From Flavivirga spongiicola (GTDB lineage: Bacteria > Bacteroidota > Bacteroidia > Flavobacteriales > Flavobacteriaceae), in assembly GCF_030540825.1 (NCBI RefSeq), contig NZ_JAUOEO010000002.1:765566-829565 (forward strand): a DNA stretch of 64,000 nucleotides. The letters are read 5' to 3'. The position numbers and the translations under genes are program-made. Under the pieces are notes generated by a model. The model was not told the origin of the DNA and made no database searches. It saw only the letters and a program-made list of their open reading frames with translations. Positions 28,625 through 36,474 of the stretch are shown here, piece after piece (the first letter of the stretch is position 1; the number at the start of each line of letters is the position of its first letter).

Positions 28625-29275
28625 ATGAAAATTAAAAAGCACCAACTTCTTTTTGAAAAATCACTTATTGTTTTTATGCTATTTCTATTCTTGCTCTTTT
28701 CTTGCAATACGCCAAAATATACTTATATGTTTGAAACTGGAAAACATTTAGACTTTAGTGATGGTAAATGGCTATTAAATAGATCTAAATCCAATTCTAA
28801 AGTTTTTGATGCAGAACTTTATTATCAATCGAAAGAACAATTTGGGGAAATTCTTGGAAAATCATTATTGGAAATACATGATGTAAGGCTTACAAGAATA
28901 ATTGCACCCGAAATTGCGTTTAATTTAGAAAAAAAAGAACTTATACAACTTCATAAAGATGCAGGCTGTGATTTCTTAATAAACATAAGAGGCAAAATTA
29001 CAACTGAAAATGTAGGAGGCTTTTCTTTACCATCTTCTTCTGCTGATTACTACGCAACAAACGAAGCATACGTTTCTATTAAAATATATGATCTTAAAAC
29101 CGGACATGAAGTATCCTCTTCAAAAGTTTATGGTAAAGTAATAGACAGAGGATATGATTCTAATAAACATAGAGTAATTCCAACAATTTCTACTAGCTCA
29201 CATAACACTATGTTGTTAGCGGCTAAAAAATTGATTAGCAAATACAAAAAATATCAAATAAAAAAAGGGAGCTGA
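28625..29275 (+). CDS. Element-encoded lipoprotein, function unknown
   Basis: 216 residues when started at the ATG at 28625, which gives a clean lipoprotein signal (KSLIVFMLFLFLLFSC); an upstream in-frame ATG at 28583 would put 14 extra residues in front of it. The mature part has no motif I recognise. It contains AGCDFLINIRGKI and YVSIKIYDLKTG, beta-rich phrases seen in periplasmic assembly-type lipoproteins, but no family is assigned. It follows the integrase by 120 bp and ends inside a bidirectional terminator shared with the convergent gene. Its role in the element is unknown. Confidence 0.75.
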   Translation: MKIKKHQLLFEKSLIVFMLFLFLLFSCNTPKYTYMFETGKHLDFSDGKWLLNRSKSNSKVFDAELYYQSKEQFGEILGKSLLEIHDVRLTRIIAPEIAFNLEKKELIQLHKDAGCDFLINIRGKITTENVGGFSLPSSSADYYATNEAYVSIKIYDLKTGHEVSSSKVYGKVIDRGYDSNKHRVIPTISTSSHNTMLLAAKKLISKYKKYQIKKGS

Positions 29276-29293
29276 TTATTAGCCCCCTTTTTC
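29261..29293. terminator. Bidirectional terminator overlapping two stop codons
   Basis: Stem AAAAAGGGAGCT (29262-29273) with AGCCCCCTTTTT (29281-29292), one mismatch, 7-nt loop. It gives a T-tract in both directions and spans the ends of the convergent genes at 29275 and 29279. Confidence 0.8.
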
Positions 29294-29860
29294 TTCTTTA
29301 TTGGATAAATTTAAGCCAAGTTTTACTTGAATATTCAAAGGAAAAAAGCCACTATTTCCGAGTGTGTCAAAGTAGTAGGTTGGTCCAACATCAACAAGGA
29401 AATGCAATTTACCGAAAGCCCGCTGAAGCCCCCATGTAGGGCCTATTAAAAAATCAACATCATCAGTCCTTGTTACATTGTCAGCTATTGAAGCTCCTCT
29501 ACCTCTGACTCTAATAGAGACAAAATTACCTGAGTTAAATGCTATAGGCTTTCCTTCCTTCATACGTTTATCCCTATTATAAATAAGCTTATATTGCACA
29601 CCTATAAAAGGAGCTATGACATATTGAAAGCCATTGTTCTCAATCAATGTAATTTCATCGAATGCCCCAGAATAACCAATACCTAAATCTGTTGAAATTA
29701 GCGATTTATCAGAAACAGCCCAATCGAAACCTAAGCCTGGGCTTAAAAAATTTAACCTGAATAAGTTCTCAAGAGAGTTGTTTTGGGTTTCCTGTGAAAA
29801 AATTGGGATTATGCAAAACATAAGCATAACGACTATTATAATTTTTTTACTTTTTTTCAA
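29279..29860 (-). CDS. Small secreted beta-rich protein, function unknown
   Basis: 193 residues with a signal peptide (about 1-22, IIPIFSQ). The mature part alternates hydrophobic and polar residues (LISTDLGIGYSG, QYVIAPFIGVQYKLIY, GKLHFLVDVGPTYYF, FPLNIQVKLGLNL), as in a small outer-membrane barrel. I recognise no named family. It starts 9 bp after the stop of the long lipoprotein gene 29870-31468, so the two are cotranscribed; the same order occurs again at 32178-34276. Confidence 0.7.
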   Translation of the reverse strand: MKKSKKIIIVVMLMFCIIPIFSQETQNNSLENLFRLNFLSPGLGFDWAVSDKSLISTDLGIGYSGAFDEITLIENNGFQYVIAPFIGVQYKLIYNRDKRMKEGKPIAFNSGNFVSIRVRGRGASIADNVTRTDDVDFLIGPTWGLQRAFGKLHFLVDVGPTYYFDTLGNSGFFPLNIQVKLGLNLSNKEEKGG

Positions 29861-29869
29861 ATTAAAACT

Positions 29870-31468
29870 TTATTCTATTTTTCCAACTATACGTTTACCT
29901 TTCCACACTCCATTTCTCAGGGCAGCACCGTAAATATCAATATCCAAATTTTGATACTTTTTTGCGTTAAATTGATCTGTGAACGTCTTAAAGTTCGCAT
30001 TACTGTTATTTGTAAGAGTCAGAAGAAAATTTGAATCAAAACTTTCCTTGACCTGAGAACCATGTTTTTTAAGTATGTCAGCTCTTACAACTTTGAATTT
30101 ATTAGGTAAAAATTTTATAATATTGACTCCAATCCTATCATTTTCTAAATCAGTTGCAATATCATCTCTGTCACCTGAAAGCCCCTTGTAATTTGAGCGA
30201 ATCAAGCTCAGTAACTGATTGATCGACTTATTAGCGTCCTTTCCGCTTAAAGAGTAAAACAGTTCATTCCCAAAAATCTCGATATCAATTTCTCCAATGG
30301 TAGCATTTTGGGGGTAAGGCCATGCAGTAGGGTTAACTGGAAATTTTGGAACGACATTTCCTTGCAAGTCGTAACCTTTGCCTTTGTAGTTTACTACAAC
30401 CCTATTCGGATCAAATGGATTTTGTGGAGACAGTGGTGATTTGTATGTATAAATAGCATGATTGATTCCCAATCTAACTTCATCGGCTGTAACGGATTCT
30501 GACCAACCGATAAATCTCTTTTTTTGGTATTTGGCTGAGACCCCAATACTCGCAAAAAGAAAATAGTTCTCATTCCATACTTTAGTTTGGATTCTATGCT
30601 TACTGTCATGATAGTCATTGCATTTAACGGTATTTCCGAATACTTGTTGGAACAGGCTGTTTTCAGAATATTGACACATGCCAAAATTTTGTGAAGCAAG
30701 CATTGGAATTGAAACAGTAGTGCTCGAAGGAGTACCTGATCCTCCGCCAGATCCTCCATTACCTTCTTTATCTTCATCAGGGGGGACGGGTTGATCATCT
30801 GTCTCAAAAGCACTAATTCTTGAGTCTATTTCCCTTACTTCCCCACTAATAGGTGCCAATGAAAGTGTTTCACCAGCAGACTTATTCGTTTTTATAAATG
30901 CTGATTTACTGGTCAATGTATTTTTCATATTTTTCAAATATTCTTTGAGATAATCTTCATCTTCAATCTTGCAAAAATACAACGCCTTTGTTGTATAAAT
31001 AAAATACTTATCACCTACATAAATTTCTCTGTTCTTATTTAAGATGGAGGCAAACCTAGTATCTGATATTAATTCATCATTAAGATCAATCTCTTCCGAA
31101 ACATCCTTTAAGCTGTAGAGGTAATCTTTCTTGGCAATTTTCGATTTTTTTTGTTTTAAAAAATCATCTATTAGTACATCATCATTCTCATCAAAAACGG
31201 GTCTAAGAGAACTAAAGCCTTTATCACTTAAATTTTTGATTTCATTTTTAAATTCTTCTTCTGTTTTCTGCTTTACAAATGTAGCTAGAGACTCATTATT
31301 CTCAAATTTTAGTTTATCGTCCACAACTTGGACATTGATTAAATTATTTTCGAAACTTGAATCATCCAGATTTGTTTCTGGTTCTTTTTCACAATTCCAA
31401 TAGGTTAATGCCATGAAGAGCATTAAAACCCCGATTTTCGTTAGGCGCTTCAATTTTTGTTTTTTCAT
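29870..31468 (-). CDS. Modular surface lipoprotein of the element
   Basis: 532 residues. Lipoprotein signal with lipobox ending YWNC (Cys26). An acidic, helical N-terminal part (about 27-210) is followed by a Gly/Pro/Ser linker (about 225-250, NGGSGGGSGTPSS) and a C-terminal domain (about 255-532) with GMCQYSE, FASIGVSAKY, and KIFG-like phrases. No named family is evident. The layout of anchor, linker, and distinct C-terminal domain is shared with the neighbour at 32735-34276, whose signal peptide also starts MKK-KLK and ends WNC. A small secreted protein follows 9 bp later. Such layouts are found in lipoproteins with exchangeable effector domains, but no toxin motif is recognised here. Confidence 0.75.
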   Translation of the reverse strand: MKKQKLKRLTKIGVLMLFMALTYWNCEKEPETNLDDSSFENNLINVQVVDDKLKFENNESLATFVKQKTEEEFKNEIKNLSDKGFSSLRPVFDENDDVLIDDFLKQKKSKIAKKDYLYSLKDVSEEIDLNDELISDTRFASILNKNREIYVGDKYFIYTTKALYFCKIEDEDYLKEYLKNMKNTLTSKSAFIKTNKSAGETLSLAPISGEVREIDSRISAFETDDQPVPPDEDKEGNGGSGGGSGTPSSTTVSIPMLASQNFGMCQYSENSLFQQVFGNTVKCNDYHDSKHRIQTKVWNENYFLFASIGVSAKYQKKRFIGWSESVTADEVRLGINHAIYTYKSPLSPQNPFDPNRVVVNYKGKGYDLQGNVVPKFPVNPTAWPYPQNATIGEIDIEIFGNELFYSLSGKDANKSINQLLSLIRSNYKGLSGDRDDIATDLENDRIGVNIIKFLPNKFKVVRADILKKHGSQVKESFDSNFLLTLTNNSNANFKTFTDQFNAKKYQNLDIDIYGAALRNGVWKGKRIVGKIE

Positions 31469-31533
31469 GTGTAGTTAATTAAATTATAAAAGTAATTAGG
31501 ATCTAAATATAAAACACATGTAGGAAACCACAT

Positions 31534-31566
31534 CGATAAAGAGTGATTAAATTAAACACTTTATCG
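31534..31566. promoter_or_regulatory. Inverted repeat, operator-like
   Basis: CGATAAAGAGTG (31534-31545) and CACTTTATCG (31557-31566) face each other across 11 bp, between the divergent lipoprotein gene (start 31468) and HTH gene (start 31734). A run of 13 T follows at 31569-31581. It could be the operator of the HTH protein, but this is inference. Confidence 0.4.
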
Positions 31567-31733
31567 AATTTTTTTTTTTTTGCTGTGGGAAACCCGTAGT
31601 TTTTAAAAATTATGAGTAGACCAGAAATGATATAGATAGTTTTTTAATCATCTATATAAAGCTTTTCTTATAAATAGTTTGATTTATCAATAAGTCTTAA
31701 TAATTTACGACAATGGATTTTAAAAAATATTAG

Positions 31734-32003
31734 ATGGAAGTAGTATGTCTACAAGAAGAAGCGTTTTATAAACTTTTTGATAAGGTGGTTGAGCATGTAG
31801 AACAAAACCGTAAAGATCAACCAAGAAAATGGATTGATGGAGATGAGGCTATGTCCATTCTTAATATTACTTCTAAAACAACGTTGCAGAAATTAAGAGA
31901 TGAAGGGAAAATCCGTTTTTCTAAACCACAGCCTCGTATCATTGTTTATGACCGTAACTCTATCAATGAATATCTAGAAAGTAAGGCTCATGAAACTTTT
32001 TAA
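31734..32003 (+). CDS. Excisionase-like helix-turn-helix protein
   Basis: 89 residues. The central segment RKWIDGDEAMSILNITSKTT, KLRDEGKIRFSKPQPRIIVYDR and INEYLESK fits the MerR-like winged helix of the excisionase (HTH_17) group: a short recognition helix, then a basic wing. Proteins of this kind control excision or transcription in Bacteroidota mobile elements. It is encoded beside the integrase element and 3 bp before the small ORF at 32007, with which it likely forms a unit. No signal peptide. Confidence 0.8.
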   Translation: MEVVCLQEEAFYKLFDKVVEHVEQNRKDQPRKWIDGDEAMSILNITSKTTLQKLRDEGKIRFSKPQPRIIVYDRNSINEYLESKAHETF

Positions 32004-32006
32004 ACT

Positions 32007-32171
32007 ATGGAAGAACAAACAACAGTTGATAAAGATTATTTAGAGGTCTTTAACCAAGGCTATGAAGTAGCTAAAGAATTGGGGCTAAAGCCAGATGGTG
32101 TCAACGACCTCTTTTTTATTCCTAAGTTAAGATTTTATATTAAAAAAACACTGATAGTTGTATCTGTATAA
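32007..32171 (+). CDS. Short ORF, probably truncated partner of the HTH protein
   Basis: 54 residues (start MEEQTTVDKDYLEVF, with YEVAKELGLKPDG). It begins 3 bp after the HTH gene. By memory of such element genes, the N-terminal part resembles a longer cytoplasmic protein (about 90 residues) that often follows this HTH; here the frame ends in FIPKLRFYIKKTLIVVSV, which does not look like the same protein. It is probably cut off by a rearrangement just before the convergent gene at 32178. Confidence 0.5.
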   Translation: MEEQTTVDKDYLEVFNQGYEVAKELGLKPDGVNDLFFIPKLRFYIKKTLIVVSV

Positions 32172-32177
32172 AAACCT

Positions 32178-32738
32178 TTATGTATTTTTTATACTAAATG
32201 TTATTTCGCTTATATTTTGTTTATGCTTTAGAAAGACTTTAATCTCAAAACCTTCTTTCTTCCATATAATATACAACGGTTTTTCTTCGAAACTGCCTTC
32301 TTTTAAATTGAGCGTGCTTTTTCTTAAGCGTTCAACAATTTTCCCATTATCATCCTTTATAACACTTTCACTTTCAACTTTTCTATTTTCGATTATTTGT
32401 ATGTTATCTGGCTTCCCATACTTTTCAATAAACACATCATAAAATTGGCGATCGATCACTTTTTGAAAATGAACTGTAATTGATTGTACAGTATCTTTTT
32501 CATTAGTCATTATTGTTAGCATGTTATAGCGCGTACCACAGAACTCCTTTTTGATAAGCTCATCAGCTATATAATAATAACTCTTTCCAAAAAGCTTATT
32601 TTCAAAGTCAGTTCCAATAACTTCTTCTGCGATAGAAATATGTTTTCCTAATACTTTTTCAAATTCAATATAGTCCACAAAATAACTGTTCTGGTTTATA
32701 ATTAAAATCAATAACAAGCTAATAAAACTTTTCATCAT
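32178..32738 (-). CDS. Small secreted protein, function unknown
   Basis: 186 residues with a short signal-like start (MMKSFISLLLILIINQNS). It contains YYIADELIKKEFCGTRYN, TVQSITVHFQKVI and KEGFEIKVFLK, a mixed alpha/beta pattern, but no named family is evident. The start overlaps the stop of the long gene 32735-34276 by 4 bp, so the two are translationally coupled. This repeats the layout of lipoprotein then small secreted protein at 29279-31468. It converges with the short ORF at 32007. Confidence 0.65.
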   Translation of the reverse strand: MMKSFISLLLILIINQNSYFVDYIEFEKVLGKHISIAEEVIGTDFENKLFGKSYYYIADELIKKEFCGTRYNMLTIMTNEKDTVQSITVHFQKVIDRQFYDVFIEKYGKPDNIQIIENRKVESESVIKDDNGKIVERLRKSTLNLKEGSFEEKPLYIIWKKEGFEIKVFLKHKQNISEITFSIKNT

Positions 32739-34276
32739 TCACAATCAAAAGGGTTACTTATACCTAAAACACTAGTAATGTATGGGGCAGGGCTGGGTAT
32801 GTTAAAAGGAGAATTAACAGTATTAACACTGCCTCCCCAAGCTCCCATAAATGTCTTAATACTATCCTTAAAAAATTCACCCAATGCGTGTTCAGATACA
32901 TGAGGGTTATTAGCAAAATACAAATCTGTTGATTTAATTGCAGAAGTTACGGCAAGAGCAGTAAGATTAGCGGCACGACCATTAGTCATAAAAGAAGGTG
33001 CTGTAAAATATGCTATAGGAACATTAGAATCTATAATAGGTATTACAACAGATCCACTAGTTGTTATCTGTGGAAGGGAATAAAATGTATGATTAAAATT
33101 TATTACCGCACATCCTCTTTGTAATGCTCCGGGTGGTTGAGCATACTCGAAACTTCTACAATCTGCACCCAACAAAGGGTTGGCAGTAGGATTAGCTATA
33201 AAAATCTTAATAGCAAATTTTGAAAAGTCTTTATCGACATCCGTGGGATCATCTCCAAGAAGCGTATTAATTTGACTTGCTTTTGTCCTGTTTTCAGAAA
33301 GCCATATAAGTTCTATCAAAGAGAGTGAATGCCCTAATTTTTCATTAATCTGGTTGGGATCCGCTGTTGGTTGATACACTATTGAACCATCTGGGTTTCT
33401 TAGTGGAGTGGTTACTGTAGTGCCATCTGGGACGGGTGGAGTAACACCTCCTCCTGTTGGTTCAGTTGGAGGAGTAGGTGAAGTAGGGTTTGTTGGACCA
33501 CTAGGTGTTGCGCCCGTTCCATCTTCACAATGTGAAAAATTATAAACTACCGTTATTTGAGTACCAGTACACACACTACTACAAGGTGGGAAGTTTCCAA
33601 CACCATGCACCCCACCTGAATGTTGACAGGCATATCTTTTTCTATGGCGTCCTCCTCTATTACAAGGTCTTATTTCCTCGCTTCTGATACCTTCACATCC
33701 ACCATCTCCATCAGTTATTGGGACAGAGGTAAGATCACGCCCTGTTAAATATGGACTTATAGCGTCAATATCCAAATATTCTTCATTTATTTTATGTATG
33801 GTAGATTTTTCAATGTCCTCTTCATTGCTCGTTTTATCTTCAATATAGGAAACTAGAAAATAGCTAAATTCGTCATTAAACTCTTTAATCAACAAATTTT
33901 CAAAATCAGAGGTTTCAAGAACATTTTTATTTAACTTAAAAGTCCAAGAAGTAGCATCTTCGGTTTTAATCTTAATAATTTCATCAGTTGAAATAGACAA
34001 AACATGCTTATCATTTTTTGAGGAACCTTTGCTACTAAGGTTTTTAGTATGAAAGCTGAAATGCCTTTGAACTTTGTTTAGAGGAGTAGAAAAATTTGAA
34101 TCAGAAGCCAACTGCTTAAGATTTAAGCTTTCAAATTCAAACCTTGAAATATCTTCCTGTTTTTCTAAGTCATTAGAAGCTAATATTTCCTCGTTTTAAC
34201 AATTCCAAAACAAAAAGGAGACACAAATTAAAATATATAAGGCTAAAGGTCGTTTTTTGAGTTTTAGTTTTTTCAT
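32735..34276 (-). pseudogene. Modular lipoprotein gene with a stop codon directly after the lipobox cysteine
   Basis: The ATG at 34274-34276 opens MKKLKLKKRPLALYI, then ICVSFLFWNC, a lipoprotein signal with Cys26. The next codon is TAA (34196-34198), after which the same frame runs on without a break (NEEILASNDLEKQED) to 32735. If the stop were an ordinary codon the product would have 513 residues: acidic N-terminal part, a Cys/Arg-rich stretch (NRGGRHRKRYACQH), a Pro/Thr/Gly linker (NPTSPTPPTEPTGGG) and a C-terminal domain with LIELIWLSENRT. As it stands, only the downstream part could be made from a TTG near 34111, without export signal. CAA to TAA is a one-base change. Readthrough or sequencing error remain possible. 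Confidence 0.75.
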
Positions 34277-34812
34277 GAATTACATGTTTAAGAATTTATA
34301 ATTATTTTTTTATAATTAATTCTTAGAGGGGAAAATTTGACATCTCAAATCTATAAAACTATTCTTACTTTGACTAATTTTTTTATAATTGTCTTGTGTC
34401 ATATAAATCTAAAAGATTCTTTCTTAGGTTAAAATAATATGCAACGATTGACGGGAGTATCAACGATAGTTTTGTGATTTAATAAATGGTAAGCTACGGT
34501 TTCATCGATACAGAATTTTTCTAAATTCCAAAACCTCGTTTTAAAACGCTCAACTGCTTCTGTGAAATCAAATATATTACTTTGCACCCCTCTTTATTGT
34601 TCATCTATTTTACTGAATAGATTCATTAAAAAGTGAATTTGTTATCGCTCTTAACGAAATGGAAGTTCTAAAAATTATCAACTAACTTTAGGAAGAATTA
34701 GAAAGATATTAAAAAAGGATGAAGTATTTTAAAGAAATAATTTGTTTTAGGTATGTTTTAGGTAAAATAAAAAAGCTGAGACTAAAATCTCAGCTTTTCC
34801 TTTGTTTACTTA
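34277..34812. other. Right end of the element, with ORF remnant
   Basis: 536 bp with no intact gene. On the minus strand 34429-34593 is an open stretch of 54 codons with protein-like composition (NIFDFTEAVERFKTRFW, CIDETVAYHLLNHKT) but no start and no match I can name. It is probably a decayed gene. The terminator at 34771-34804 closes the region. Confidence 0.5.
34771..34804 (-). terminator. Terminator downstream of tRNA-Met
   Basis: An 11-bp stem (AAAAGCTGAGA/TCTCAGCTTTT, 34771-34781 with 34788-34798). On the minus strand it ends in TTTTTTATTTT. It stands where a terminator for the tRNA is expected and is carried by the element side of the junction. Confidence 0.8.
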
Positions 34813-34856
34813 GTAGCGAGAGGGGGGCACGATCCCCCGACCTCCGGGTTATGAAT
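34813..34856 (-). repeat. Attachment site copy inside tRNA-Met
   Basis: 44 bp identical to 27090-27133. It comprises the anticodon loop and the whole 3' part of the tRNA, so integration leaves a working tRNA. Confidence 0.9.
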
Positions 34857-34887
34857 CCGACGCTCTAACCAACTGAGCTACCTCGCC
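34814..34887 (-). tRNA. tRNA-Met (anticodon CAT)
   Basis: 74 nt on the minus strand with acceptor GGCGAGG paired to TCTCGCT, D-arm GCTC/GAGC, anticodon loop TTCATAA, T-arm GGGGG/CCCCC, discriminator A, and no encoded CCA. The acceptor stem does not have the C1-A72 mismatch of an initiator, so it is the elongator type, or a tRNA-Ile2 if position C34 is modified. Position A31 faces C39, and the T-loop is ATCGTGC instead of TTCRA-. It is the integration site of the element on its left. Confidence 0.93.
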
Positions 34888-34901
34888 ATAAATTAAGGCT
34901 G

Positions 34902-34932
34902 CAAATATAAAAACAATATTATTGTCAGCAAA
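34902..34932 (-). promoter_or_regulatory. Bacteroidota promoter of tRNA-Met
   Basis: On the minus strand TTTG (34929-34932), exactly 19 nt, then TATATTTG (34902-34909), full consensus. The tRNA starts 15 nt after it. The promoter lies outside the element. Confidence 0.8.
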
Positions 34933-35019
34933 CAGATATAAGATAAAATATTATTAAAAATTGTTATTATACTTATCAATTAATGTATATATTGGGAACA
35001 TAAAATTTTTAAGGTATTT

Positions 35020-35409
35020 ATGGACGATAAAGTTAAATTTGATATTGAATTTCCAATACATGCATCTCCTCAATTGCTGTATCAATATATTTCGACACCT
35101 TCAGGTTTATCTGAATGGTTTTCAGACAATGTAAATTCACGTGGTGAATTATTCACTTTTATATGGGATGATAGTGAAGAACAAGCAAAATTGTTAAGTA
35201 AAAAAAGTGGAGAGCGTATTAAATTTAAGTGGTTGAATGATGAAGACGATCAAACTTCGTATTTCGAAATAAGAATTCAGGTTGATGAAATTACTAAAGA
35301 TGTATCATTAATGGTCACCGATTTTGCTGAAGAAGACGAAATTGAAGAAGCTAAAATGCTTTGGGAAAATCAAATTTCTGATTTAAAGCAAGTACTTGGT
35401 TCTGCTTAA
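35020..35409 (+). CDS. START-like domain protein (SRPBCC fold)
   Basis: 129 residues, cytoplasmic. It has the helix-grip fold pattern (FDIEFPIHASPQLLYQYIS, PSGLSEWFSD, ERIKFKWL, YFEIRIQVDEIT) and an acidic C-terminal helix (EEAKMLWENQISDLKQ). The family is small, and widely kept in Flavobacteriaceae; members bind hydrophobic ligands or act as co-chaperones, but the ligand here is unknown. Upstream is the tRNA-Met gene on the other strand; downstream is the class IV aminotransferase. Confidence 0.85.
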   Translation: MDDKVKFDIEFPIHASPQLLYQYISTPSGLSEWFSDNVNSRGELFTFIWDDSEEQAKLLSKKSGERIKFKWLNDEDDQTSYFEIRIQVDEITKDVSLMVTDFAEEDEIEEAKMLWENQISDLKQVLGSA

Positions 35410-35424
35410 TTCTATATTTTAAAT

Positions 35425-35432
35425 TATATTTG
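35425..35432 (+). promoter_or_regulatory. Putative -7 box before the aminotransferase
   Basis: TATATTTG, a full TAnnTTTG match, lies 37 bp before the ATG. No TTTG is found at the -33 distance. A hairpin fills the space to the start codon. Confidence 0.4.
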
Positions 35433-35433
35433 T

Positions 35434-35468
35434 CCCGCTCTTATTAACTAGAAGAGTGGGATTTTTTT
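35434..35468 (+). terminator. Hairpin with T-tract touching the aminotransferase start
   Basis: CCCGCTCTT (35434-35442) pairs with AAGAGTGGG (35452-35460), one G-T pair, then ATTTTTTT up to the ATG at 35469. It probably ends the START-like gene transcript. Confidence 0.7.
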
Positions 35469-36320
35469 ATGACAAATTTTAATGGAAATATTCTAGAAGA
35501 AAACACGATTCTTTCAATTGAAAATAGAGGCTATAACTATGGTGATGCCTTATTTGAAACCATAAAAACAAGCTTTGGTAAAATCTTATTTTGGGAAGAT
35601 CATTATTTTAGACTTATGGCGTCTATGCGTATTATGCGCATGGAAATTCCAATGAATTTTACTATGGAATATTTAGAAGAACAGATTCTTAGCACGTTGG
35701 AATCTAATAAATTATTAAAGTCTTCTGCCAGAGTAAAATTAATGGTATATAGAAATGAAGGTGGATTATATAATCCAAATTCGAATCATGTGAGTTTTAT
35801 AATTTCTGTAAAACCCATTCAAGACGATTTTTATATGCTTCAAGATGATTTTTATGAAGTTGATTTGTTTAAAGATTATTATGTTTCACCGAGCTTATTA
35901 TCTACATTAAAAACTAATAATAAGGCATTAAATGTAGTTGGAAGTATTTATGCAAAAGAGAACAATTTACATAATTGTTTGGTTTTAAATACAAATAAGC
36001 ATGTTATTGAAGCACTAAACGGTAACGTTTTTGTTATAAAAGACAATATTATAAAAACGGCTCCAATAAGTGACGGTTGCTTAAAAGGCATCATGCGTAA
36101 ACAGATTATAGATATAATAAAAAATATACCTGATTATGAGATTGTTGAAGAATCAATATCTCCATTTGAACTTCAAAAAGCCGATGAAATTTTTATAACT
36201 AATGTTATTGTTGGAATTCAACCTGTAACAAAGTATAGAAAGAAGGTATATCTTAATGAGGTATCTAAAAATTTATTACAAAAGTTGAATGTAAAAATAA
36301 GGTTGAATAATACCAATTGA
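35469..36320 (+). CDS. Class IV aminotransferase
   Basis: PLP-dependent fold type IV enzyme of 283 residues, related to branched-chain aminotransferase, D-amino acid aminotransferase and aminodeoxychorismate lyase. Motifs: NRGYNYGDALFETIK near 20-32, a Lys in TLKTNNKALN (Schiff base lysine type), ALNGNVFVIKDNI and PISDGCLKGIMRKQII, the usual cofactor-phosphate region. These do not decide between aminotransfer and the lyase of folate synthesis. The ATG stands directly after a terminator-like hairpin, so the ribosome site is unusual. It ends 154 bp before the convergent YqgE gene. Confidence 0.88.
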   Translation: MTNFNGNILEENTILSIENRGYNYGDALFETIKTSFGKILFWEDHYFRLMASMRIMRMEIPMNFTMEYLEEQILSTLESNKLLKSSARVKLMVYRNEGGLYNPNSNHVSFIISVKPIQDDFYMLQDDFYEVDLFKDYYVSPSLLSTLKTNNKALNVVGSIYAKENNLHNCLVLNTNKHVIEALNGNVFVIKDNIIKTAPISDGCLKGIMRKQIIDIIKNIPDYEIVEESISPFELQKADEIFITNVIVGIQPVTKYRKKVYLNEVSKNLLQKLNVKIRLNNTN

Positions 36321-36474
36321 ATACTAAGTAAGATGCGTATAAATAAATTGAATTATTTTTTGATTAATTGAATTTTGAAAATCTAAGCATAGCAATAGTT
36401 ACGGTTCTATTTTTAAATGTAAAGTAGGTGAAAAAGTAACTGTTTATATACGATATTTTTGTATCTATTTGGTA

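Larger units (their letters stand above)
27090..34856. mobile_element. Integrative element in tRNA-Met, about 7.7 kb
   Basis: The 44-bp sequence at 27090-27133 is repeated exactly at 34813-34856, where it forms the 3' part of a complete tRNA-Met gene on the minus strand. This is the usual footprint of a tyrosine-recombinase element that integrates in a tRNA gene and restores it. A tyrosine recombinase lies 277 bp inside the left end. Cargo: a lipoprotein, two cassettes of long lipoprotein plus small secreted protein, a HTH protein and a short ORF. There are no relaxase, conjugation or replication genes, so it is a small passive or degraded element. The recombinase has a disrupted 5' end, so it may be immobile now. 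Confidence 0.85.

Noticed and set aside
32158..32442. A plus-strand membrane protein over 32178-32738
   Set aside because: It is antisense to a coupled minus-strand gene and the apparent hydrophobicity comes from the complement of an AT-rich sequence.
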